From Brachionus koreanus (lineage: Eukaryota; Rotifera; Eurotatoria; Ploima; Brachionidae), in contig PJRA01000313.1 in the NCBI GenBank assembly GCA_016987375.1, forward strand, positions 2,723,437 to 2,787,436: 64,000 nt of DNA. The letters run 5' to 3'. Under the pieces are notes generated by a model. The model searched no databases. It worked only from the letters and a program-made list of their open reading frames with translations, and had not been told where the DNA came from. Shown piece after piece: positions 20,890-34,400 of the stretch. Position 1 is the stretch's first letter. Each line of letters starts with the position of its first letter. The translations under genes were made by a program, and so were the position numbers.

Positions 20890-23800
20890 ATGAGTTCGAC
20901 ATCGGCCTCGCACGCTCAAAAGTGCTTCTCCGAAAGTCCAGAGAGGCAAGCTAGTTTAGTTGATTTGAAAGTCAAACGCATATCAACTGATGGCTCATCG
21001 TCTTCGAGCCTTTTCGTTAGAGAGAATAGTCACAAATTTAGCAATAGCGATTTGTACGATTATACCAACGAGGCCTTTAAAACGCCCGAGATCAGCCGTT
21101 CCGATGAAGTATTTGACAGTAGTGATCAAAATTTCGACGGATTGCTCTATGTTGACTCGAACAATTTTAATCAAACGCTTAAAATTTTGAATGCCTTGAG
21201 AAAAAATCGCCAATTATGTGACCTAATCCTTCAATTGGACAATGACACCCGCGATATCTATTGTCACCAAATTATACTAGCTTGCAATTCTAAATTTTTC
21301 ATGGAAATTTTTACCAATTATGAGTTTGAGCAGTCTAACGATCAGTCAAACGGATTGACAGAGAGTCTGAAAGAAGAAGCAATGAGCGAGCACAAAAAAA
21401 AGCTGAATCAAATTCGCAAAAAATCTCTTCAAACTTTGGTCAACAAAAATGTGAACAGCACACAGCGTCAATTGGTTTTTTGTCTTTCGGGCTTTTTAAA
21501 GTATTTTTTGAAAGATACTAATCATCACCATTTTGCCAAAATGAACTCGGCAATTAATCATAACAGCCCATTTCATCACCATTACAACCACAATAATAAA
21601 AGCGTTGATCCAAGCTCGAGTACACATGAAGAAAAAAATCAACAATTCAACCATAATATGGATTATGAGGCACTAAAAGTTTGCATTGATTACATGTATA
21701 CTTCAAAACTGCGCGTTCCATCTTATCTAATACCACACGTGTACACTCTAGCCTATCATTTGTCTTTTGAAAATATTGTGTCTGCGTGTGCGCAACATTT
21801 GACCAAAAATCTTTGCGTTGACAACTGCCTCAGCATTAGAAGCTTTGCACTGGATGAAAAACTCATACAAGCCTCAACACAATGCATTGAAACCAACATC
21901 GAGTACATACTCGAATTAAAGCGAGGACTGTCCTCAGCCCACTCTTCTAGTCAAGATTTGATTTCACAAGAATTTAGCACAGAGAGCAATTGCAAATCTT
22001 CAATTAATTTAGCTAATAAAGAATTCAATAATTTGCCTCGAATAAGTATTGAATTGGTCGGCATAAAGCGAAATAAAGCCAAGCTTCCGGACAATATTGT
22101 CAATCTGACTCAAATGTGCATGAAATGGCTAATTTGTCAGCTGTCTGAAAAGAATAATTGTGACCTAAACAATCTATGTGATAATTTGAACATGCTTTAC
22201 ATGAACACAAGTGATCACACCTTACATGATTGCTGTTATATGGATTCGTCGGACACAAACTATACGGACCATATAAATGATTATCAAAAAATGCACAGCC
22301 AGACTATTGGTAAATATTTACCTTTTTTATCAGCTTACTTAAGAGTACTTTACCTTAAAATTTGTGTTGTAATCAAAAATTTAACTTTATAACCATAAAC
22401 TAATCTAACATAAGTAAAGACATTAATGTGCAAAAATCTAATCTATTTAATTTAAAAAAATTTAAGTCTAAACGTTTAATTTATTCAATTTTAAATTTAG
22501 AGTAAAAATAAGGGTTCAATTTTTTATTTTTATAGTAAAATTTTATTATTATTATATTTTATAAAATTATTTAATGATAAAAAGTGTCTAAGAACAATGC
22601 TTTTTTAACATCGCACTAGAAGCTTATAAACTTGGTTTTTAAACTCAAAAAAAAAATTAAAAATCAAGGCTTAAAAACATTAAATAATAAAACAAACGAA
22701 CAATATTTAAATCTTTAAACTAACGTTTAACTTATAATTAATTCTACAACAGTTTTATATTTCTGTCCTAAAGAAATTTTTTTGCCTTCATATTATAATG
22801 TGTAATGAAATTAAGATTTTTTGAAGAGCTCCCAATTTTTTAATTTATCAATGTATATTTTTTTTTATTAAATTCCGCTTTAACTTTTTAGTAAAAATAG
22901 ATATAATTCATTAATCTATCTTATTTTCTCTAAACGCAGGTAGGGTGAAATTTTAATACAAAGAGAAAAAACGATGTAATTTTTTTTCTAATTGAGGAAA
23001 AATGGTATGCAAACAGTACATTATTATACAAATTTTTACAAACAAATTCTAAGCCATGCAAAAACTTTGCATTTTTTTGAAGATCTTGAATAATGTTTTT
23101 TTAATGACATGCATTTTACAGAAAAATGAAGAGTTTTTGTAGTTCTTTTGTACAAATTTGTAATAATGTACTGTTTGCAGAAGAATTTTTGCACATAAAA
23201 AATTATATCGATTTTCCTTTTAATCATTTAGTACTAAAATTTCACGTTGCCTAACCGCAGAATTTTTTTTAAAACATTAAAAATAATCTTCTTCGTGTCT
23301 TATTATTTTTTTTTAAAGATTCAAATTCCCCTCTATCAAACAAATCATTCCAGCATCAACTATCTACCGGATCAAATTCAAAACTGAAAACTTTCAAAAT
23401 AACAGATCAAGAACTAAATGCGATTGGAAATGGAACCCCAATTAAATTAAAAATTTTACATGACAATGAAATAATCTGTACTCATCAAGTTAATGAGAAT
23501 ACATTCATTACCATATGTACGTTGACTGGAAAGTTGGTAACTCTTTCAGTTCATATGCTGCCAACAAATGAGAGCTCGAGCGATAGCGATTCAAAACCTG
23601 AGATGCGTTCTGAATCAAAAACTTCTTTAAACAATGATACTGAATCAATGTCGTCCCTTGATCATTGTATTCAATCAAATGGCTTGGAATATGAACGCTT
23701 GGCAAAAATGAAGCTGGCTCGCTGCAGCCATGGAGTAATTGGATATGAAAATAAACTGTATATTATTGGAGGTTATGAACGAGGTGAATGTCTAAATTTA

Positions 23801-24705
23801 TGTGAAGTTTATGACCCAAAGAGCAATATCATTGAAGAAATAAAACCTATGCAGCATAGACGTGGTCGTGCTGCTGTTACATTTTTAGAAAAAACTCAGT
23901 CAATTTATGTAATGGGCGGTTCGGATGGTCACGAAGATTTAAACTCAATAGAAACATTTGATTTGGAAAAAAATACTTGGAAACTAACCAAATTTGACTT
24001 AGAGCTTGGCTTTACTAATTTAGCTGCTATAGGATGCGACAAATATATTTATTTAGTTGGGCTTAAGGCCGATTCTAGCTCAAATCGGTCAAGAACTTGC
24101 TGTTTAAGATATGAGCCAGAGACAAATGAGTTTACTCGTATGGCTGAACTTAATTACGGAAGATCACAGAGTGCTTTAGTTTGGACGACATTGTCTAATA
24201 ATAATGATAATCAAAAAGAATTCGTTTTATTTGTCTTTGGAGGTAATGATTCTATGCGATGTTTGGCTTCATGTGAAATCTATAATGTTCGGGAAGATAG
24301 ATGGTTACCTATTGCTAGCATGTTTGAACCTAGACGTAGTGCAGGTGCAGCTATACACAAAAAAACTCAAATGATATATGTAGTGGGTGGCACTAATGGA
24401 ACTCAATCTTTAAAAAGTATTGAAATATATGATATTAAAAATAAAAAGTGGAGCTCTGGACCTGAGCTAAACATAGCACGAAACAATGTCACAGTTGAAT
24501 TTGTTGGTAAGAAAATTTTTTTAACAAAAATTCTTTTGATTAAAATATTTTTAAATTTTATTCTCAAGGTGATATTTTATTTGCAATTGGTGGCTTCGAT
24601 GGAAAATCGTTCCTAAAAACTATTGAGTATTTGAATTGCAATAATTTAGAACAAGGGTGGTCATTATACCATAAATATAATGATTTTGACTTTCTAAGAA
24701 ACTAG
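20890..24705 (+). CDS. IVNS1ABP: BTB-BACK-kelch protein, IVNS1ABP-type
   Basis: Exons 20890-22309, 23319-24506 and 24569-24705 encode 914 residues; the human relative has 642. Members of this group bind actin and RNA-processing factors, and many BTB-kelch proteins serve as CUL3 adaptors. The BTB begins near residue 97 (LNALRKNRQLCDLILQLD, CHQIILACNSKFFMEIF). A BACK region follows (LTKNLCVDNCLSIRSFA, then ISIELVGIKRNKAKLPDNIV). A middle linker (ITICTLTGKLVTLSVHML) matches the position of the family's segment between BACK and kelch. About six kelch blades follow (YIIGGYERGECLNLCEVYDP, YVVGGTNGTQSLKSIEIYDI, FAIGGFDGKSFLKTIEYLN). A His/Asn/Ser-rich insert of roughly 120 residues interrupts the BTB. 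The first intron is 1,009 nt and carries a foldback element. Orthology is inferred from the linker and the last blade. Confidence 0.85.
22935..23260. mobile_element. Foldback/MITE-like element in intron 1 of the BTB-kelch gene
   Basis: The two halves are imperfect reverse complements over about 130 bases. The outer ends pair cgcaggtagg...gtgaaatttta with the complement of taaaatttcacgttgcctaaccgcag. An inner block, gcaaacagtacattatt, recurs inverted at 23163-23179. Arms show small indels and substitutions, so the element is not recent. No ORF with transposase features is inside. I could not identify a clear target-site duplication by eye. Confidence 0.75.
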
Positions 24706-25898
24706 CATAGTTTAAAAACAACTTTCATCACTTTTTTCATATTTTTTGCACTTATCACATCAAAAAAAAAACAAAACTCCAAATTTTAAATTAACCGGTT
24801 ATGCAAATTTTCAAAAATGCCTTTACAGAACTTTTTTAAAAATATTTTTAAATCTATCAAATTAGATTAATATTTTTTTTCTCTAATTTATTTTGTTTAG
24901 ACTTATTTTAAAACCGATTTTTTTCTTTTCGGTTTAAGATTTCTGGTTAACATTCACAATTATATTTAATTATTTTAAATTACAAAGATATTTAATAAAA
25001 AATCTAATAGAAAAATTTATTTTTGTTATTTTAAAAATCTAACATCCAAAACATAATTATAATTTTAAAGATTAGATAACTTTAATTATATAGTTATATA
25101 TGGTGAGTCAACAAATTTTGCGTGTTCTCTTTTTAATTTTTTTTAATTTACCAATATAAAAAAGCAATAATTTGTTAGCTCTTCGAAATATAGACCACTA
25201 TGCTGAAAAGTTTTCAGTCATCTATGCATTCTACATTTATAGTACGACCGTCTGGAACCAGTTCAAAGTGTATTCCCCTTGGAAATTTCACTTAACACGC
25301 AACATTATCATTTTATCAAAAGTTCCTATTTTCAAGACTACCTGAGCTGGTTCAAAGAGGTCAACCATTTATTTCTGCAATCATAATTTTGAAAATAGAT
25401 CCACTTCTAATCACAAGTGTTCAAATGATCGATTGGAAAAATCTTTCATCTAGAAGATCTTCTAGGAATTTCTAGAAAATTTCAATTTGTTAGCTTTGTT
25501 AATCAAATTAAGATGTAATAGTACCAAATTTTAAAAATTTTTATTAAAAGTTATCATTTTATAAAATTTTTTTAGAATTAAATAAACTAAGAGTTAGATG
25601 GAGTATTTAATTCATTTTATTTAACATATAATTTGACAATAAGTTTTAGAATGCAAAGATGCTTAGATCAAATATTATTATCTTGATAAAATATTTTTTT
25701 GATTAGAACTTGATTTAACCTCTTTCCCTCTCTCTCTAATGCCCTAATTTTCTATTTTTCAAAAATTTTTCAATGTAAAAATATTTTTGTTTCTTATTCA
25801 GATATTTTTTCAGCAAGTGAAGTTAAAATTTTATTTTTAAAAATACTAAAAAAATAAAAAAAAAATTTAATCTGATGTGGCTGAAATGAAATTGCTTA
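24706..25898. other. Gene-free interval between convergent genes
   Basis: This 1.2 kb lies between the 3' ends of the BTB-kelch gene and the hexosaminidase gene. A pyrimidine run (ctctttccctctctctct) occurs near 25720. I see no exon or RNA gene. Confidence 0.55.
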
Positions 25899-28089
25899 TT
25901 ACAATATTGATTGTGCCACATCAAGTTTATTTATTTTATTTAGAGGTCTTATGGGTGCACTTTCTGGAATTTTTGTTTTATTTAATTGAACAACTCTTTC
26001 ATCAATAATATTTATATATCTTTGAACATAAACAGCTGACAATTCTTCATATAAATCCGTATAGAATAATTTATCGAATTCTTTCTCACCTTGAGTTAAA
26101 AATTCGCTGAATTTTGCCTTGTACATCGGATACAGAAACTCAATTGCTTCTTTTAATTTGATTGTATTGAAAAAATTGTTTTTTAAATTATAGCTATTTA
26201 AAATCTCTGAATATATTGCATGTTTTGTTTCGAATCCGTGAATCAACATTCTTAAACCCAACAGCCAATTGTGAAGATGTGCACCGGGAAAATCACATTT
26301 ATACAAAGAAGTTAGCTCTTGTACAGTTAGCTGAGGTTTTGTATAATTATTTACACTAGTTGGGTCAAGTATAAATCCTGCTCCATGACCATTGTAATCA
26401 CAGTTTATTATTTTTTTTGTTTCTTCATAAACTAAGTCTGCTTCTTCCTGGTAGTTAAGCAAAGTTTGCAGACAAAGTGCCATTGACGGTATTGAAGCTG
26501 GTAATATTTCACAGACAGCTTGCATGTGGTCATATCTATTATAACTTTATGTAATTGGTCTATTGGGAGAATTTTTTAATTACCTTGACCATCCTGTTAA
26601 AATCATTCCTTTAATTTTGTGAGTGCTTGGAAAATTTCTAATTATATTTAACCATGAAAGGTGGTTTAATCGATGAAGCTCAGCATTTGGGATTATTTCC
26701 AAATGACGTGTGGCTCCTTTGAAGGCACTTGCAAACCAAATTTCGGAAAATAAATCATCGTATCTTAAAACATCATATTAACTTTAAAGCAAGAAATCAT
26801 TTATATATGAAAAATTAAATTCAAAACTTTAAAATTAAAATTCAATTTGCAAGAAAATAATCATAAATTAGTTTTTTTTTTTAAACTTAAATTTTAGCTA
26901 GATAGATATTTTAATTTTTTAATTTAGAGATTTTTAAAAGAATAGCCTTTCTGATTTGAAAAAAATTTAACTTTTTTTAACTTAAAATTTTTTGATTCTT
27001 TTGATTAAATTTAAAAAATTTTAACTTACATTTTAAATACACTGCTATCGATTTCAACTTGAGCTTTGTAATTCCAAACAACTGGTACAACTTTTTTGGC
27101 AAAAGTTTTAATGGAATAGTCATTCTAAAAATTTTAATATGAAATGGATTTGAAAAAAAATTGAAATTTACATTATTCAGCATATTTTTTCTAATCATGT
27201 CTTCCCAAATCATTACCACTAAGTTAGGTCTTTTTGTTTTGATATAATTGACTAAGTTAGTTACATGACTAATGAATAAATAAATTTAAAAAATTAGCAA
27301 AAATAAAATTTAGCTTTACTAAATAAAAAAATCTTTTGTTGACTGTAAATGTGGCATTTTTTTACAAGCAGGGTTTTGATTTATTAAAAATACTTCATCA
27401 CAGCCAATATGAATATACTCGAGTTCTTCTGGATGTGATTCCAAAATTTGATCGATCATTTTGAAAAGCACTTTTCCGTACGAATCGTTCAGACATGGTG
27501 TAATCACTTGATAATGTTCTGATGATTCTCTTAAATAAGAGAATTCTTTTATCTTAAGAACAAATTCCATGTGTCCATATGTTTGTATTAGAGGTATGAG
27601 ACTCATCTGATTCTGTTTTAAAAGATCAAAAATTTGCTTTAGTTCCTGATTGGTATAATGGTTTTGATTTGTGATGCTTTCTAAATCATCCTTATAAGGA
27701 AAAAAATCTTCATATTCAATGATGACCCCAGTCGCTCCAGATTTTTTCATAAATGGTATAAGCTCTTTCAAGTAGTTCAACTTTGGAGGAGAACCTTTCA
27801 AGTCCAAATGAACCAATTTGTGCATTGACTTCATAGTACGTGCAAGTTCACTCCTACTTGGAACATCTTTTATTTCTTCGTTTTTATCTTCATTTTGTCT
27901 AAATTGGTCATCTAATAAGTTTTTTTCTTTTACTTTTTTCCGATAACTATCACGTCTTCTATTATAATCTCGATCGGAATCTTCAATTGATTTTGTTTGA
28001 CTTATTAACAGAAAAAAAAATACAAATAACAATATCAAGCCGATTGTCAGCCAAAAACGCATCTTTTGTCGCCTCCTAATTGTGTACAT
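25899..28089 (-). CDS. HEXD: Hexosaminidase D-like GH20 enzyme with membrane anchor
   Basis: Exons 27320-28089, 27172-27268, 27030-27124, 26584-26763 and 25899-26535 join to 592 residues. GH20 hexosaminidases remove terminal GlcNAc or GalNAc from glycans; the D type is distinct from lysosomal HexA/B. Family blocks in order: LVHLDLKGSPPKLNYLKEL, GVIIEYEDFFPY, PLIQTYGHMEFVLK, YIHIGCDEVF with the catalytic Asp-Glu pair, LVVMIWEDMIR, VVPVVWNYKAQ, EIWFASAFKGAT, GMILTGWSRYDHM and ILPASIPSMALCLQTLL. Residues about 12-30 form a single strongly hydrophobic segment after MYTIRRRQKMR, so I infer a type II anchor with a charged stem; human HEXD lacks this. The third intron is 266 nt. A pyrimidine run ending in CAG lies 8 bases upstream of the ATG, a possible leader-splice acceptor. 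Confidence 0.93.
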
Positions 28090-29487
28090 TCCTTAAGCTG
28101 AAAAAATTTAATTTTTTTTTAATGTCTTAAATAGTAAGTAACCTTATAAGTAAAAAATAAATATTAAAATATACATATTTAAAAAATGCTAATACTAAAA
28201 TAAAATTAGAAAAACCAAAATTATGCATCTGAATATTTAATGATCACTTCGATTTACTTATAGAAGGAATTAAAAAAATAATGAAGAATGCTTTGCAGCA
28301 TAAAATTGAAACGTAAATTTTTAGTCTAAACGAGAAATAAATTATTAATATTTGAAAAATAGTCATTGATGGAAATAAAAACTAGAATATGTAGAATTTA
28401 TTAATAAAATTAATTTCTATACTGAATCGTTCAAGACTAGAAATTTATCTTTTTCTAAATTTAAAAAAAAATGTAAATATAATCTGTCAAAATTAATAGT
28501 TAGATAAATTTCTGTTGAAAATTATCAAAATCAATTGAATAGCAAGGTTCTCTAAATAGTTTTGACAGAACATATTTTTTTGAATCACTAAATTTAAACT
28601 GAACCTAAAACAAAATTTAATCGGCTAATAATTTAATTTATTAAAAATCTTAATTATTTTATTTATATTACCTATATTTTATAATCTTCTTCATATCTTA
28701 ATTCATAGAATATTTTATTGATGAATCAGATTAGATTGTTAAAATGAAGTTTAATATTTTAAAAATTAAAATTAAATTATTTCCTAATTTTGAGAATTTT
28801 TCCTCAATAATTTTATTTAATATTTGAAAAAGTATTTTTCAAAAAAATTGTGACCAAAAAAAGATTTATAATAATAGTTAAGACAAGGTAGACTTTTCTT
28901 ACTAGGAAAACATTTAAGGTAACTAGATACATCGGAATCCAGGTTCAAAAACAAACACTAAAAGTTTGTCAATAATCAGAATTAGAACACGAGTACTTAG
29001 TGTTATGCTTATAAATAATGCATATGAATAGAAAATAATTATATGTGAAACATTAACAAAATTTTATTCTCTTTTTATTAAATAATTTGTTCGTAATAAT
29101 CAAAAATATTTCTAAAAATATTTTTGGTTACTATTGTAAAATTCAAAAAATGACAATGGTCAATTTCATGTAACCTAATTTGAAAAAATGGAGGGTTAAA
29201 AAAGCTTTGAATAATTAAAAATAACATAATTTTAGAATTTTTTATTTAAATAGTCTATAAATAAATGCTAATAAAATAATTTTAAAATTAAAAAAAAATT
29301 TGAACTTAAATTATCACTTAGAAACAAATCTTAAAATATTATTTTTTGATTTAAAATCATTGATATGAGAAATCAATAATTAAAAAAACAATTGGAATGT
29401 CAAATCAGATCCGTCCATATAAATATATACACTTTATTTTTAAATGCATATCATCATAAACAAACAAGCATAGAACAATTTATAAAT
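28090..29487. other. Gene-free AT-rich interval
   Basis: This 1.4 kb holds the 5' flank of the hexosaminidase gene and the 3' flank of the MAGUK gene. The open frame at 29392-29649 on the plus strand is mostly antisense to the MAGUK last exon and is not believed. Nothing else is recognisable. Confidence 0.55.
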
Positions 29488-31440
29488 TTAGTAAAGCCAG
29501 TTTACAGGTACCCACTGAGGTTCAGCTTTGAGAGCATCAATGGCCTCAACGAGACTGTTAAAACAACGACCCATTTCTTCATTCATTATGGTCAGATCAA
29601 AATAAGCGTGATAATCTCTTTCAATCGTTTCACTGTCTTCTATAACTGAAAAGAATTCGCTTTCGTCAATATTCAATATAGATTGATTAACTGTAACATT
29701 TTTGAATTTGCTTGGGTTCAAACTTTTCAATTTCATTGAATATAAATCATCAACTGTAGGTGGACATTTAATGAATACAATATAGGGCATAAATTCTTGA
29801 TTGCTTAGCAATTTCAAAGCTTTTGGCGAACAGTCTATTATACACATCTTTCCCGTTTGAATCACTTGTCTAATTGTACTTAACTTTGTACCATACAAAT
29901 TGCCATTATATTCTCCCCATTCTAAATACTCTCCCTTTTTAATATCTGCCTCCATTGCTTGTCGATCTTCGAAAAAATATCCTCGACCATTTTCTTCATT
30001 ATCGCGCATAAGCCTTGAGGTATCTAACAAAAAAAAAATATAATTTTAATTTTATATCTAGGAAAAAATCGATTTTTTAAAATAGCTTAAAAATTTAAAT
30101 AAACATATTTATGAATTTACTTACGAGGTATTGTTATACCAAACTTGTCTGGATCTAAATTCATTAGTTTGATTTTAAGTGTACGTCTGCCAATTCCTTC
30201 TGCTCCAATTAGAACAAGACTCTTTCGCTGAAAAGGAGGCATACTAGCCACTTCTTCATAAAGCTTTAGATCAGCTTTATCTAATATTGCGTGATCCTTA
30301 GCGCTGAACAAAATTTTCTTTTTTTTCTTACGATCTATTAGACCACATACCCATGACGATTGTGAAAAATTGTGCTCATGCGGCACAAATGCTTTTCTCC
30401 TCTCTTCCAAATAAAGCGATGGTATAAGACCTTTCTGATTAGTCTTTAAATTTTTTGCTTGCCACCAATGTATATCTTCTTGACTAATTATTTGTAAAAT
30501 ATCGCCTTCATAAAAAGTTAAACCGGCTGCTTTAGCTGGAATAAGTTTATCTTTATTCGGATCATAGTTGAACAAGGCTTTCATGTAAACCTGAGATGCC
30601 AATGGAATTTCGTAGTAAGATGGCACTACTTTGAGAGTTATACTTCCTTTAGCTTCCTTTAGTTTTTCCTGTAATTCTTCAGGTGTGGAAACCGATTGGC
30701 CATTAACCTCTTTAATTATATCACCTTCATGCAATAAGCCTTGTTTGTCGATCATGCCACCATGCATAATCCGAGCTATTTCTAAATCTCCATTCTCATT
30801 TATTCGAACAGTAATGCCCAACGGTTCATCATTAACTTTACGAATGCCTATCATGCGAATGGCATCGATGGGAGGGCTAGCATAGTACGGAAGCTGAGAA
30901 AGCTCATCTGGACCTTCATTTTCTAATTCTTGATCTTGCTTTTTCAAAATACTCTCTAATATATTTTCATCATTATCATAATCTTGCTCAGCTATTGTAT
31001 CATGAGCCTCAATCAATGATTTAACATTTAATGATAGGAGAATTTCAAAAAGCTCAGCTGCATCTCGATTTTGAGTCGATATCGGCTCAAGATCATTTAA
31101 AACAGATTTAATCAAAGAAATGTTATCTTTATTGTCTGGTTGTAAGCTCACATCTTGAGTATTTACAATGGTATCAAAGCACTTAAAAAAATCTATAAAT
31201 TTATTTTGATTTTATTTATTATACTTTTCCTACATCTATGAGCTCTTTCAAAGCAGGACTATTAAGAAAAACTTGTAGAAATTTAAAATCTTGTTTGTTT
31301 GGTTCGACTGAGTCAGCTAAATTGCTTAAATTATTGCAAATGTATCTATGGGCCGTTGCGGTAAAATGTTGATTGTCACCAAATTGCTGCGGCTCCCTGC
31401 TAGTATAGTCTGGTTGCACATAATTATTTTGAATTGGCAT
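29488..31440 (-). CDS. MAGUK scaffold of the PALS2/MPP2-MPP6 (Varicose) type
   Basis: Exons 31225-31440, 30125-31181 and 29488-30023 encode 602 residues. These membrane-associated scaffolds organise junctional complexes; the fly relative Varicose acts at septate junctions. The N-terminal part (to about 170) is L27-like. The PDZ follows (AIRMIGIRKVNDEPLGITVR, HGGMIDKQGLLHEGDIIKEV), then an SH3 (VYMKALFNYDPNKDKLIPAK, WWQAKNLKTNQKGLIPS) and a guanylate-kinase-like domain (LVLIGAEGIGRRTLKIKLM, YLEWGEYNGNLYGTKLSTI). The nucleotide loop is degenerate, as usual in MAGUKs. The C terminus EPQWVPVNWLY is diagnostic of this subgroup. The ATG at 31440 is preferred over a GTG one codon upstream; additional 5' exons cannot be excluded. 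The basic hook (DRKKKKK) between SH3 and GK is conserved. Confidence 0.93.
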
Positions 31441-34400
31441 CACTTTAATTAGATTTAATATACATATAATCTAAACTAGAAAACAAAAATTTAGTTCGGC
31501 AGCTATATGTCAATTTGCTACCTTTCAATTCTAGAAAAATGTAATTAAAATTATTTTTTTAATTTTGGGTTGAGTTCAATAGTTCAGTCACTATTATTTG
31601 TCATATAGGATTTATAATAAATAGTTAGTAAAAATTATTTTTATTTTTATATACCTTTTTCGTTTTTGTGTTGTATTTGCTTAGCCAAGGTAAACATTAT
31701 TATTATAATTTATTTATTTGATACAAAATATGAACTAAGACAATTTTTAATTTAAAAAATAAATCTCAGTTGGTCATATCAACATTAGTAAAAAAAAAAG
31801 CTAAAACCAAATTAGTTAAATACTTAAAAAATAGATTCTAGTGTACTTGTAGGAAATTGATTTTTGTGGATTGTTCATCAAGAGTCTTAAGTTAAATTAT
31901 CTTTGTTAATTTTTTTAGTTACTTAGGGAAAATTGAAAAATTATATCTCTTAGGAATTTTAGAGAGAGAGAAATTATTTAAGCACATAATTTAGCACAAA
32001 CAAAACCGCTAGCTAGATTGATTGAGAAACTGGTAGTGCGATAGATTTTTCCGACTCAAAAGCCAGGTAACCTTGATCAATATTTTATTTTATTATAATT
32101 TTAAAATTGATACTGCGCTAGCTAAAGTTACAATGATTTGCGTCATAGGAAAAACTGCATTTTTAAGAAAGTTAGTTTCTAATATAAAAATAGAAAACTA
32201 AGAAAACAATTTTGTTTATAATCGTAATTGATTTTTATTAAAAGTGACAAGACCAAAGAGATCTAAATATCTCGAAATACCATGATCTTTAGTTAATTTA
32301 TTGCCATAAATCAACATATGCCAAATACTTCTAATTCCACTAACTTGATTAATTATTAGCGGTTTAAACAATCAATGCAACATTTAAAATGGATTGCATA
32401 ATTTAAAAGAAAAATTTATCTTATTAAAAACAAACTTGCATAAGAAAATTTTATTTTCCAACAGTGCTAATAAACAAATATATTTAACTTCTTAAAACTG
32501 ATAAATTATTAATATCATTTTAATTTTAGTTCTATATATTGGACTTGATGATTATTTAATTTTGAAAATATTGATTTAAATAAATTCCAATGTGGAATAA
32601 ATTTTACTACAAGGTAATAAAGCTTTCTCAATGACATGAAAGGCTAAAATAAAAATTTTGAAAAAATATTAAGAAAAATATGCTTTTTTTTTTGTTACAC
32701 ACACAAAAAGCTTAATTAATTTTTACGGTAAAATTAGCATCTTGAAACTGAATGGTTTAAATTATTAAATTAGCTTGACAAATGTGAAAATTAATTTCAA
32801 TTTCGCTTTAGTATTAAGTCGAGTCATGCTCGATTTAAACTAGGTCTACCATGTATACTTTCTAAACTGTCCTCAATAAAAAGTTTTTTAAAATATCCAC
32901 TTTTCTAATTATGTTACGGATCAAGTTGGGTTGAGTGAAAATTTTTAGGTTCTCAATTATTTAGGTATTCATAAGAAATGAATTTATATTAATTAAAGCT
33001 TTATTTTTGGGGTTAAAAGCTTAATAAAATAACAATTACTCACTCAATTTTACGAATTAAAAATTTTTATTTTTCAAAGTATTTGCTTTTTCATTCGTAA
33101 TCCTTTTATTATTCTTTAAGCTTAATTTAAATTGGAAATTTAACGCTCGAGTCTGCTTTAAATTGAAATACTATTTAAATAAATATCAAATGATCAAAAA
33201 TACATGCATTTAAAATTAAATCATTTATTTGAAAAATACAAATCTTATTTATCAATTTATTTTATCAAAAAAATTCAAAAATTTTGTCTTTTCCAAACCA
33301 ATAGTAAAATTTAATAGATGAATTCAAAAATGTTTTCTATTAAATAATTATGTTATTGAAATTATAATTTTGTAAAATAAAAATTAAAACTTTATGAGAA
33401 ATGTCTGAAAAATTGTGAAATATCAAAAATTGTGATATACATAAAATATTAAATATTCTAACTTTTTAAATCAAGACATCAGGGATGTCCTCCTATTAAG
33501 AAATAAAAAATAAAAAGGGTAACTAGACATTTTCAAGCACTTATAATTTGCTATTCAAATATAATTATTTATGAAAATTGCTTAATAATAAAAAATAATT
33601 TGATAAATTGCCATTTAGAAATGAAGAAAATGTATACAGAATGTTAAATATTATTTAAAAAAAAATTAAATAGTTTGAATAAAAAATTTGAATAATTAAA
33701 ATTCACTAATTCACAAATCTTAAATTTTCTTCAGATTGTTTTAATTATTGATATGTAATTTTTTGAACTGTTTTACAAAAAAAAAATATATTAAATTGAT
33801 TATTTCCATTTGAAATTTTATGCTTACTGAAATAATTATTGAAGTATCAAAAGATTTAGGTATTAGAAGCATTTAGTCAACAAAATGTAATTGAATGTTA
33901 TATAGTAAAATGACGAACAATAATAGAAAAAATCAAAATTTCCTTTTTAAATACTCAAAGGAAATATTCAACACCAATCAAAAGGGAAAAACTTCCTTAA
34001 TCTTTTGTTTGAATAAGAAAATTTGCTTGGATACCAAAATTATTTTAAATAGGAATCGTATGTATTGTTTCCTTAATTTAGCCTATTATTTAATTACAGA
34101 ATGGTTGCTTTTTATTTAGATGTTCGCTCCGTTTTTTAAACAGTTGTTAGATTCTTATTTTTTAGCTTAGTTAATCATAAATAATTGTCACGAAGAGGAT
34201 TTAATTAATTAATTGTTTTAACTTAAAAGCTTGAATCTTTCAAAATTTTTAAAATTATGACTCTGAATTTTTGTAGCTGTCAATAACTTAAATGAAAGAA
34301 AAATTTCAAATTAATTGAATATCCCAGGGAATTTATGTAAATTAAAATTTTAACAACAAAAGACCATTTTTTTATTAAAATTTAATAACTAAATTAAAAA

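Noticed and set aside
20995..21213. Minus-strand 72-codon frame
   Set aside because: Antisense shadow of the first BTB-kelch exon.
33895..34119. 74-codon frame in the 4.1-kb gene-free interval
   Set aside because: Composition is what AT-rich DNA gives by chance and there is no motif, signal peptide or splice context.
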